Source: Ophioderma brevispina (lineage: Eukaryota; Echinodermata; Ophiuroidea; Amphilepidida; Ophiodermatidae). Taken from it: DNA of 64,000 nucleotides. Both the position numbers and the translations under genes were made by a program. This document shows, in pieces, positions 1 to 10,083 of this stretch (its first letter is position 1; the number at the start of each line of letters is the position of its first letter). Location: NCBI GenBank assembly GCA_023653785.1, contig JAMKCH010057901.1, positions 1-64,000 on the forward strand. The letters run 5' to 3'. The notes under the pieces were generated by a model that was given only the letters and a program-made list of their open reading frames with translations, searched no databases and was not told the DNA's origin.

Positions 1-3000
1 TCAGGTAAAGTGTTCTCTATTTTGGTGCCCAAGAAAACTGGCTTGCACGGCGATTGGACCAACATGGCAACAATTTCTGAATGATTTATTTGATTTAGGC
101 TTGGTTTCCGCTCATGTCCTTATCGATGAAAACATGGTAATAATGAGGATTGCTTATTGAAATTAAGTAAATAAAAAAAATAGGTGCGATTAGGTGGTTC
201 ACACTAGACCACGATCCTGTGAACAAATAGTACATTTTTTTTTATCTAAATAATAGTCACTAATCGGATAATTGGTGACGTTGTCTATTTTGCTTTATTT
301 CGAGAAATTCATCAGACGCATGAGGTTTAGGTTAGTTCGTAAGCAAACTGGCAATAACCCTGCCGCAACATCCGCGCTCTAATATATTCAAGCTCGTTGC
401 CTGTGACATTTCGGGAGAAACCGTGGTTCTCGGAGGTTTGTGAATTGGCGCCATGGTAACTGCGAAGCCAGCCAATAGGAGATTAAGTATGGTGTTTACT
501 GGATAATTATTTGTACGTGGGGTTTGGATTTGTATAAGGTGGCTTATACGGAAGGGGGGTGAGGCGATTGGTTTAGAGTGAATAAGGCAAGTACAATTGA
601 AATATGGGTTTTGAGCATTCACAAACTTTGGCCAGGGAACGGACTCCGTTAACGAATCGGTACGGGTTGGGGTACAGTGCGTAGTTGTGTTGTTGCGTAT
701 ATACGTAAATTCAACGTCTCCGGATCTCCCGCTGTCGTAACGTCTATTCAATCGTTGTAAGTGTACTGGGTTCTTCGATTCCCGCAGCTAACACAGGGGG
801 GGTCGTTGCCAATAGAAGGTGCAGGTTTTTGCCAAAAGAGTGTCAACATTTGTACAATTATTTTTGTGGAAGGGGAAAGCACTTATCAAGAAAACGGGTG
901 TATATAGTTGTCATGGGGTGGGGACAGTTTCTTACAGTGGCGGATTAGAGAGTCAGCAGCTCTGCTGACACTGGGAGCCTCCGTAAACTATTGCTCTTCG
1001 GGCCCACTCCCCCAAAAAAAATAAACAAAAAGGAACGGAAAAAAAGAAAACATCACGGCCACAGTATTCCCCCAAGATTATAGGGCCAGCCTTTCCCATT
1101 CAAAACAAAATTTCTAAAACAAAATCCATAGGACACTGAGGACGCCCCACAACTTGTTTTTATAAACCAAAATGCTATGGGTCCAGGGGTTTGAAATGTT
1201 TTCCGTGAAGTCAAATCCTTTTGCATCAGTCCCGCCATTATCAAAAAGGAACCATTCAAAAACACTTGAACCGGGGGGAATCTGAAAATCTTTCACTCTT
1301 CAACAGGTGGAAAGCCACAACCAGAAAAAAAATCATCCTCATTTTTCTCCTGAAAATGGTCTTTCAGATTTTTCTGTGTAGTTGACAGTCAGTATTTTTC
1401 CACGGATAAAGAGGGCTCTGATTTTTTAATAAAAAATTTTCAAAATTCTTTCACCTTCTCAGGGAACCTTCCTTCAGACACCCCCTTTATCTCACATTGC
1501 GTGGCTTCACGACGCTAAAGGGCCCCACCCCGGGGGGTCTCATTTTATTTGGGTAGCTATGTGCCACCCAATTTCAAAACTTAGGCTCTTCGAGCTGATT
1601 TGAAGCCCAAATAGTGGGCTCTGGAACCTAGGTTTTTCCCGAAAATTAGAAAGATCGCTGCTATTTTCCCTCAATTTCAAGCTACTTTTTTTAGGTGTTT
1701 GAAGAAAACTGGAGAAATTGGATTTGGACATAAAAAGTAGGGTCTCTGGAACTGTAAAAGTGTCAGAAAATGGGGGTCACTGAAACTGAAAAAGAGCCTG
1801 AAAATGAGAGTCTTATAGGCGCATAACCCATATTGCCTCACAAGTGTAAATCCGCCCCCCTGTTTCCTTTAGCTACACATAAACTTTTCCACCCGATCAT
1901 TTGGATTTGGAAGCCTATTAGAACAAAATTATGAAAAGCAAGGTCCAATTCCGTCTCTGGTATACTTTTTGCAAAGTTTTAATTTACTGTATCCTTGTAA
2001 TTGGTAAGCTGTCCTATTAGGAAAAACTGCTGAAACACAAACGACTGGTTTCTACACTACATGCATGGCTTCTGGTCTGAAATGACCGCTTTTTCAGTTG
2101 AACTATTGCTGTTGATAGTTACACCCTGAGATCAGCCATCTTGAAGTGATGCTCAATATGCAACTATTTACCGGGCAATTTAATCGAGATTAAAATTGAG
2201 CTTTTTTACACTCAATACCCTCATCTAATGTTTATAATCTGTTCACATTTCTTTGAAAGTTATGCCCCAAATCCAATGCTTTCAATACATTTTCCCTATT
2301 CACCAAGATTAGGCATTCCAGGTGAAAGTGGCCGAATTAAAATTTAGACCCCTTAATGGCAATAACAGCAAATTTTTTGAAGAGCGCCGCAATTTTTTCA
2401 AAATTTGAGATTTTTGCACTATTTTTTTGGCAATGTCCTAGTAAACTATACCTGCGAGTGGTAATGCTAAAAATACTATTTGTCATAAAAGAAGCGATTT
2501 TGTTATAAGAATCGGGATCCTCCATTATAATTTAATTTATGTCCGTCTGAGGAATAGTGTCACCTCAGGAAAATGATCTCTAACTTGACTACCTGAACCG
2601 ACGGAACAACTATTGGATGAACGTAGACACGTACGTTTTACGCATATCCCGGCTATTTCATAGTGAAATTCATGATGTCGAATTATTTCGAAGACTCTCC
2701 TATTATTAATTAATTCTCATTACATTCCTTCTTTGGCGACTTATGGTTACCCAAATGGGGGGGGGGGGCAATCTGCTACTTTGTACTTGTTTGGGTTTAG
2801 CAAGACAATTGGTATAAATTATTAACAATGCCACTGTCAGATTGTTAAATGTAAAAGGTGACTCAGAGAATATCTTCCCACGAAGATGACGAACAACCGG
2901 CCTTCATTTTTCTTATCAAATCGTGTTTTTGCATATAGCTATTGCTTGTCTGATTGGCTTGTCCATATACTGATAAGGTGTGAACTAGCTAAGCTCAACT

Positions 3001-3504
3001 TGATGGTTTTTTTAATATAGAAATCATGACTAGTCATACCTTGTGGATCCGGAATTCTTGTTTACACGGAATCCTAAGTGCAAACTATCCAATCTTAAGG
3101 TTTAATTGCATTTCATCTCCCACTTTGGAAATTGAGTAGTTTGGTTGAAGAATATCTTTAGATTTATTTTTTAAATAATTACACACAAGTATTCTATTCG
3201 AAATCTCCGAGTCTTCTGCCTTCAGGCTAGGCGTTTTAACGCATATGAAATACAAATAAAGAAAAACGCTAAACATACACTATAATGCTTAAAACCGCTC
3301 TACAGCTTTTGTTCACTTCGCTGATACTTTTCTGTCATACATACAAGAACGACTGTATATTGTTTTCAACGCTTGAGCCATGGATGCAAGAATATCGCCC
3401 TCTGGAATGTAGTAAAATAAGAAAGTTCAAGTAACTGAAACATGAATACAAAAACGGGAGGACTACAACAACGATGTAATGCTGTGCTCGTCACGAGTGT
3501 GGTG

Positions 3505-3541
3505 TGTGTGCCGTGCCGTGTGTGTGTGTGTGTGTGTATGT
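3505..3541. repeat. GT microsatellite
   Basis: Imperfect GT dinucleotide array interrupted by two 'gccgt' units. Confidence 0.85.
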
Positions 3542-4234
3542 TTGTAAGCCAACCCTGGCAACGCGCGGACACACAATGAGGAAAAAAAAAAAAAAACACC
3601 GTCTAACCGCGACACACATGAAACGGGGACGGTCCGCGGTTAGAATTATTTTGTGGTTTTCTTTTTCGGTCTTTACTGATTAATTACTGTTCATTATTTC
3701 TTCCACCCATCTTGAATGTCCGCGATTTAACGGTATACATTCCGGTTGGTGTGCACGTTTGTAGTGCATCGTGTGTCATGTTTATGTCACTTGATTAATT
3801 ACTTTCGAAATATGCGACCGACTTAAAACTCGCCAAACTGCCTACTAAACTGTGTCCCCATTTGGAAGGAAAAATAAGAATGTCGTCGCGTTCTAACTAA
3901 CGGTTATAAACTCAAGTCCGCATTGGCTGGTGTTTACAAGTATGTTGGTGTGGCGTGTGCGCGTGTGTGCGCTTAGTTTTTTTGATGTTTTTTTACAGAA
4001 ATTAATCCAGAAATTTCTTACTGACATAGTGGTTTAGTGCCAAAAGTAAACCCAAAAAAAAACAAAACAAAAACAAAACAAAAAAAACCACCTCATTTTA
4101 GTGTTTTTAGTTCACATTTGTGAAAAGAACAAAAATATTTTTTAATTTTTTTAATTTTTTTATTTTTTTTGGGGGGGGGTAATTTGGGGCTAAAACACCT
4201 AAAACTTTTTGTTTACCTATTTATTTTGTATACG

Positions 4235-4335
4235 ACCCGATAAATATCGGGGGGGGGGGTGGGAATTGAACCCCTTGGCACTCCGATTTGATAGCCCGGA
4301 GAGCGTTTGAAAATACCTTTACTGTGTGTTGGTAT
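4235..4335 (-). repeat. tRNA-like (degenerate SINE) fragment
   Basis: Read on the minus strand, the segment contains 'ggggttcaattccc', a close match to a RNA polymerase III B box / T arm (GGTTCGANTCC). It is preceded by a CTCCG...CGGAG stem at roughly the place of an anticodon stem, but the intervening loop is too long for a real tRNA. The A box is not clear. A tRNA-derived SINE relic is the simplest reading; chance resemblance is possible. Confidence 0.3.
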
Positions 4336-5100
4336 AGGGAATTCAAAACATTGAATTGATTTTCTCCTCCCAAAATTTTGTTGACAAAAAGTAAGGATTT
4401 TCAATTTTGACTTCAAAATAATATCATAAGGTACGTTTAGAACTTAAGAAAAAAACAAAAACCTAGCCTTTATCTTGACTTTGCTCCTTGGAGAGAATTT
4501 TTGTTCTGAATGACGTGGAAAATTTGAAATTGCTCATTTGCAGACTGTGTCGTTGCCAACAGAAAGTCGTTCGGGAAACGCGGCCCTTCACTCGTCACTG
4601 GCCAGCCAACTCAGCTGGTTGCTTTTAACAACTCCCTGCGGATTCGAGTGCACTCGACACACGAATAATTTTTGTCAATTTTGGGTTTTTTTTGGTTCAA
4701 ACAATTCAAAATTATTTAGTTTCCAGGGCATATTGCAAATTCTCCTAAATGCATTGAAAGGAGCCCAAACAAGCCATAGTCTTTTGTTTTTTGGGTGTTT
4801 TTTTAGATGTTGCCCAATGACCTGCAAATATGTGGCAAACTGTCTCAAATGTCTCTGACTTATGTGTTTATACCTTATACACAGTTTCCCAAGCACTGAG
4901 AGAGTTAGTTGAACATTGCGAGGGCCGCTAATGGAACTTCTTTCCGAATTCCACTTTACCTATTTTCAACGTGTGGGTGTCAACGGTGCAATACACCATG
5001 TATAGGCCTACGCATGCGGCACGCGTGTATGTGTTTCCTCTCTTTCCTTCTTTTTCAATTTGGAATTTTATTTTTGCTTGTGTAAATGTGTGTGGTTGCT

Positions 5101-5180
5101 ATGTGTGTTGCGTGTGTGGGTGTTTGTGTTGTGGGTGTGTGTGTGTGTGTGTGTTGTGTTGTGTGTGTGGTGTGTGTGTA
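5101..5180. repeat. TG microsatellite
   Basis: About 80 bases of nearly uninterrupted TG/GTT units. Open frames here on both strands (Cys/Val-rich one way, Thr/His-rich the other) are artefacts of the repeat. Confidence 0.9.
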
Positions 5181-5459
5181 GGGAACTCGCCTTACGGGAT
5201 GTTTTGTGTTTCGATAAATTAGTATTCCAAATAAATTACCGCCCCAAACCCACATGGATCCCTTTCCCCCCTTTGTGGTCCCACTCCGTCTTTTTATTTT
5301 CTTTTTTTTTATATCTTTAACCCCTCCCTGGATAAATAACTATCTTTCTCGTATTAAAGGAACAGAGTACCACACCAAATCACCTAAAACGGTTTAATAA
5401 TATGATTATCCTGACAACTATTTACGTGTTTTACCGATATTTAACAAGGAAAACCCAAA

Positions 5460-5700
5460 CCACCCATGATTTAAACGTACTAATTTTATCGATAGCCATC
5501 CACCCTTTCATCCCCGGGCAGCTATTAAGTCGTCCATCGGCCTCTTAGACCATTGTTGTGATTCCCATTGAATAGCTCAGCTTAATCTGGCCCTTTGAGT
5601 TGAGACGATGGTGATTGTTGCCTTTGAGCCGTTTGCGGGTCGCTCTTCTTTGGTTTACATTGTATTTGACCTTCATCTCCCATAGCGCATAAGTCTGCAT
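5460..5700 (-). pseudogene. Possible TIR-domain N-terminal segment
   Basis: Downstream of the ARM-repeat frame on the same strand, one frame reads KGQIKLSYS, then after about 30 residues and one in-frame stop reads KGWMAIDKIS. This resembles TIR box 1 (a hydrophobic strand ending in I/L-S-Y) followed by the K-V-W-[MI]-D-I-D strand typical of TIR domains of the SARM1/invertebrate ARM-TIR type. An Asp-Gly pair at about the expected place lies between them. TIR domains of that class cleave NAD+ or act as immune adaptors; that is family knowledge. Visible here are only the first 60 or so residues of a TIR fold, the stop after TTMV, and no convincing catalytic Glu region. Position (about 300 bases past the ARM frame) and strand support one ARM-TIR gene. 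The match rests on short motifs, so it may be coincidence. Confidence 0.4.
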
Positions 5701-5978
5701 TTCGAAGACGTTTGTTGAGTCAAAGACAGCTTTTTTATGAGTGAAAATCTTGAGAGCGGATAATATTTTAATGGTATTTGTATGTGGTATGGAGAAAAAC
5801 GGTATGTGTGGGGAAAACACTTGTGTGTTAAATTCTAACCATATTCTCTGGTGTGGCGTATTTCAACTTTCCCATTTAATTCGCTCAATTTATTGAGTTT
5901 ACACCTAACAGCAAGGACAATCAGTCTCATGGGAAACTGGAAAATGATTTTTTTAAAATCAAACGATTAGAATAGAAA

Positions 5979-6974
5979 TTATAACATTGAATTTGTGCTT
6001 TGTTGAAGTTGCTGGTTCCTTCTAATGTCCTCCACGCAGCAAGAATTCCAAAGTTCTTCTGCCGACTAGACGTTGTTCGTCTTAAGAAAGCTTTCAAGCA
6101 TGCGTATTATGGTAGCCAAGCCTCCCAAATTAACAATCTCAAACTTATTTGCATCGTCGAGTGAAAGTGTTTTAGACCACGAAGCAACTCATCGCTTGAA
6201 AACGTGGAGCGCCCTACCGTTGCTTTAGAACATTCCGTTGATTTTGAAATGCTTCCTTCAGGACTCCTACTAAGACGGCCACGCATCCCTGAGCCGTTTG
6301 CAGTGTCCCGCTTTCACCATCGTTGACGATATACGACAACACTAAGAGAGACTTGACTCTCACTACCATTGCTGCAGACCTTCAGGTTACCTTGTCACGA
6401 TAGCACCACCATCAGCCTGGCGATAAATGCATCGGTTGTCCGCACACAAACGAATGGCGTTGTGAAGGATCCCAAAATACTTCGATGATAGCATTCCAAT
6501 CTTTAGCGTTCAGTTCGGGCAGGACCTTTTCAAATCGTTCATGCATGGAAAAGAAGATGTTAAAACGCCATGTTTGCCTAACTGTCGGCCTTAGTTCAGG
6601 ACAAACGTCGGTAAGTTCCAGTACGTAGTTTGCACGTGAAAGCAGGTTAATTATGGCGTTGCGATTAAAAGAGGCGGTCGAGAAGGTAATCTGCCGGCGT
6701 CAAGAAATTGTACATTCTGTTGAATAGTTGCCCATATCCTAAGTTGGTAATGTAGGCAGCAACTGAAGCTGAAATACCTTCAACTGAATACCTCACTAGG
6801 CATTTCAACGAATTTTCCGCTTCCCCTTTTGCATAATCGTCACAATTTTGCAAATACTCTATTGCAGTCTTTAGACGAGGCTTGACGTTTTCAAACGTCG
6901 TTTCCTCTAGTTCGTCATTTTTCAATGCCATTTTACGTGTTCTTGCAAAATGTTTCAAGTACCTCCTGATTAAC
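5979..6974 (-). CDS. Armadillo-repeat protein (ARM-TIR/SARM-like family), frame broken
   Basis: Translating the minus strand with frame changes gives about 310 residues of armadillo-like helical repeats. The first part runs from MALKNDELEE (ATG at 6,931) through SLKCLVRYSVEGISASVAAY and NAIINLLSRANYVLEL. It continues with IRLCADNRCIYR, the segment KSLLVLSYIVND, then SSDELLRGLKHFHS. It ends with NKFEIVNLGGLATIIRML and AEELWNSC. The N-K-F-x-I-V-x-x-G-G-L and A-x-x-L-W-N patterns are classic ARM-repeat helices 1 and 3. Two frameshifts vanish if a T4 run is read as T3 (near 6,666 and 6,473). Others, and a TAG after LKTNNV, do not fall in runs. A good splice acceptor (pyrimidine-rich, ending ttttag) sits at about 6,975, 43 bases before the ATG, suggesting a 5' UTR intron. 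ARM domains mediate protein contacts and in SARM1 hold the TIR domain inactive; here that role is inferred. A TIR-like segment follows downstream. It is either an old pseudogene or an intact gene with consensus errors; I lean slightly to the latter for the T-run breaks. Confidence 0.72.
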
Positions 6975-7119
6975 CTAAAAAGGTACACAAACAAATACTT
7001 TTTAGTCAAGAGGTTAATTGAATTTTTGTTCATTTGTTTAAATTGAATTCTCTTTTGTTGTAAAACCCTCGTTGGCACCCAGCTAATTTGATTGTTTATT
7101 GATTATATGATATAATTAG

Positions 7120-7300
7120 CCAATCGGAGACATTGTCAGAACAACCTTCCAAATTACATTCGTCATGCAGCTTCACTGGCAACCTTCAAATCACAGCTCA
7201 AAAGTTATTTGTTTGATTTGTAAATTGTTTCTCCTTGTTTTCCTTTGTGTGTTCTGATACTTAGTCTTCTTTGTAAGGGCACCTAAAATCACCCGCGTAG
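7120..7300 (+). mobile_element. LINE 3' end (CR1/L2-type RT C-terminus), truncated
   Basis: One frame reads NNLPNYIRHAASLATFKSQ and continues LKSYLFDL before a stop at about 7,220. This is the signature end of CR1/L2-group LINE ORF2 proteins (W-N-x-L-P-x-x-I-R ... F-K-x-x-L-K-x-x-L). A short 3' UTR with a 'gtaagggcacc' element follows. The insert is 5'-truncated almost at the stop codon. Confidence 0.6.
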
Positions 7301-7879
7301 TGTAGTGTAGTGGTTCAAATATGAATTAGACCAAGCAGTGGCGTAGCCAGATGGGGGCCATGGGGGCCGTGGGCCCGACATATTTGATTTTCGGCGTTTG
7401 AGATAAACGCGTCGGTTCACGTGAAGAATTCAAGTCATGGCGCAGGATTGCCAGCAAAGTATACTTTTACGTTCAATGGTCAGCGTGCAACAAGTATATT
7501 TTACAAAATCGTACACTACCTCCCCCCCCCCATATCAAAACAAAACCCTAGCTATGTCATTGAGACCAAGCTGGAAAGTTAACGGCCAAATGTGATTGCA
7601 CAGAGTACCTGTTGGCTCAAGTTGCAAGTCCCCTGTTCACACGTACTTCCACGATGTTGCATAACGTAGTGCAGTCACCACCGTTAGCGCCATTGCAAGA
7701 CGTTTTCATCATACATTGATACAGCCTTGTCGAACGTTTTGAGGACGTCATCTCCAAACGTGTTTATTATGTCAATACGTTTGGAAGTCATCTTCAAACG
7801 TGTTTTTAATATTAATATCTGTGCCCAACGTCTTCACAAATTCCATCACAGATAGGTTTGAACAATGTCAACTTCGCGT
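7301..7879. other. Non-coding spacer
   Basis: No coding signal seen. Two near-identical phrases 'tcatctccaaacgtg' and 'tcatcttcaaacgtg' occur about 40 bases apart (7,748 and 7,787), a minor local repeat. Confidence 0.4.
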
Positions 7880-8607
7880 TATTATAATAATAATAATAAT
7901 ATTTCTTTCATTTACTAATGATGACACCACCCTTCTGGCTACATCCATGAATGAGCTGAGTATACTCCTTGATAGAGTAAAGGTTGCGAGTGAAAGCAAA
8001 TGATTACTACTAAATGTTGCCAAAACCAAGATCATGATCATTGGTGAAGATCTGCCTACAGATCCTCTCTTAGTGGATGGAAAGGGAGTGGAAAGGGTTA
8101 CTCAATTCAACTTTCTTGGTGCCCTAATCTCCCAGGATGGCGGCTGTGGAATTGAAATCAGAAAATGCTTAGCAATGGCTAGATCTTCAATGGCTAAGCT
8201 CACAAGAACTCGCTTGGTTCGTGCACTCATCTTCCCAGTTGCAACCTACGGCTGTGAATCCTGGACACTCACAAAAGCAGATTGCAAAAGGATTCATGCC
8301 TTTGAGCTCTGGTGCTGGCGCAGAATGCTCAGAATATCCTGGACTGCGAAAAGAACCAACAACAGTGTGCTGCAGGAAATTGGAGAAAAAGACCGTCTGC
8401 TTGATCATGTCAATCGCCAAACACTTAGTTACTTTGGCCATATTGCAAGACGGGAGGGTAACTGCCTTGAAAAAGTCATCCTTCGACAGGATTAAAACTC
8501 TTGTTGGACAATCTCTTCCATCAGTGTATGCTTTGGCATGAGATGGCATGTCATCACGAAGGTCGCGACCTGTCAGTCATGACAGAACCGTACAACAACA
8601 ACAACTA
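7880..8607 (+). mobile_element. Non-LTR retrotransposon, RT palm to C-terminus, 5'-truncated
   Basis: Starts at an (AAT)n run and immediately enters a reverse-transcriptase palm. The YADD box is degraded to T-N-D-D at about 7,914-7,925, followed by TTLLATSMNELSILLDRVK. After one TGA (8,001) the frame continues to 8,494 with FLGALISQDG, FPVATYGCESWTLTKA, ELWCWRRMLRISW and RQTLSYFGHIARREG. These are the conserved thumb and C-terminal blocks of a common metazoan LINE ORF2. The usual Gly/Arg/Pro-rich linker after the KVIL block is deleted and the frame shifts to RIKTLVGQSLPSVYALA. The element ends in four CAA units (about 8,593-8,604), a typical short tandem 3' tail. No endonuclease or 5' UTR is present, so it is immobile. 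It abuts, tail to tail, the LINE on the other strand. Confidence 0.88.
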
Positions 8608-10083
8608 ATGAAATACAAAGACAACTGAACAGATTAACTCAGGAATGTAAAATGGGCTGCTCAGCCCAAACACATCATTAGTGCATTTCTCTCCATAGAA
8701 CAACATACAAAAAACATCCAATACAGAATAGGCATAAAATTAAGATGTGAAAAGAAGACAGCCAATGCTGGAATTACCTTGAGAGGAAATACTGCTTACA
8801 AAGGAAATTGAATTTGGGAAGAGAGCTGACTTGCCGAGTGTGGAGTGGAATGTTTTCCCAAAGTATAGGACCAATATCATTTAAACAGCTTGAAATAAAA
8901 CCTCTAAAATTTAAATAAATCATCAACACTCAATAGACCAAATTCAGACAATCTGTCAGTGCAGGCATTTTATGGAGCCAAACAACTACACAGTTAATGA
9001 GAAGATGGAGGACAAAAGCTTTATAGAGATTCAGAAGATACGAGAAAGGCATACTCCTTGTGCATCGTATTAGAAAACCTACAAGACGAGAAATTTTGCT
9101 GCACAAGAAATCTATATGAGAGGAAAATGAAATATTGGAAGAAAACAGAGTACCAAGCAATTTGGAATCCTCAACTGATTGCACACGTTCTCCACCCAAA
9201 AAGTAATGTGACTTGTGGCAAGTTTTGGATCTAGAGAAGTACATAACTGCACACTAGGATGCATTATAAGATGCATTAATAGGAAGCTTGTTTGTGAATG
9301 ACCAACTGAAGAGTTTGTCAAGATGATTTTGCAAATCAACCTTATCGTTAGGGGTTTTCCTAGGTCTCACCATCACCAATGAGTGGTCATCAGCAAAACT
9401 GGAAAAGAGAAGAAGCCACATTCAAAGTAATTTCACTGACAAAAATTAGGAAAAGGATAGGTCCAAGCATTGAACCCTGAGGAACACCAGAAGTGACAGA
9501 TGCCCACTCAGAAAATTCACATCTGAAAATAATCCTCTGTTTATGAATCCAAGATAGAAGGGTACCCCAATACCACGATCATGAAGTTTACGAATTAGAA
9601 CATTATGATCTACCCTATCAAAGGTAGAACTGAAATCAAGAAAAACAGAGTCAACAAGATTTCAATTTTGTCCATTCAAAGTTTCACTAATAATATGAAA
9701 GAATTTAGACAAAATTTTATCACAATTTCTACTTCGCCTGAACCCCAATTTTATCAAGAATATCATGCTCTTCGATATAATCCACAATACGAGTAGCCAC
9801 CAATTCTTCAAAGATTTTGCACAAGACTGAAGTTAAAGAAACTGGCCGGTAGCTTAGAGTAGCATCCTCCGGCTTACCAGAACCTTTATAGACAGGAACA
9901 ACATTTGCCAACTTTGTAAGAATTTGGAATTTTACCCATAGAAATAAATGCATTGAACACCTTGCCAGCTGCCAGTTCAGTACTATATGATTTTAGGAAA
10001 ACAGGAAGAATTTCATCTGGACCAGGTGATTTATTAGACTTATTAAAAACATCAGCAATATCCTTGTTTTCAGTTATCTAATC
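8608..10083 (-). mobile_element. Non-LTR retrotransposon, reverse transcriptase domain, 5'-truncated
   Basis: Reading from 10,083 downward, the minus strand encodes RT blocks in order. NKSNKSPGPDEILP is the fingers entry. Then come VVPVYKGSGKPED, SYRPVSLTSVLCKIFEELV and VFLDFSSTFDRVDH, the last being block A with the first catalytic Asp. VTSGVPQGSMLGP is block B and FADDHSLVMV is block C, the catalytic pair, at 9,386-9,397. The thumb region follows with SKLLGTLFSSNISFSSHID. The stop after DCLNLVY is at about 8,930, but C-terminal-like sequence continues in other frames to about 8,780. The FADD box is put out of frame by one extra T in a T4 run. Block layout (CR1/Jockey-like) implies target-primed reverse transcription in life; this copy lacks the endonuclease and is broken. 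The 3' UTR runs to the shared CAA/TTG run near 8,607. Confidence 0.88.

Larger units (their letters stand above)
1..5458. other. Non-coding stretch, no recognisable gene
   Basis: AT-rich sequence with no open frame that resembles a known protein. The longest frame (minus, 332-751, 139 codons) has no domain I recognise and looks like chance. The stretch around 1,000-1,860 has recurring phrases of the type 'gggtctctggaact' and 'gggggtcactgaaact', which suggests an old interspersed repeat, but I cannot name it. Homopolymer runs of G (near 2,757 and 4,249) and of A and T (near 4,050-4,170) are present, plus the GT microsatellites listed separately. Confidence 0.5.

Noticed and set aside
332..751. 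139-codon minus frame with a C-T-C segment, considered as an EGF- or GPS-like exon
   Set aside because: Cysteine spacing fits neither motif, and the composition looks like a chance frame.
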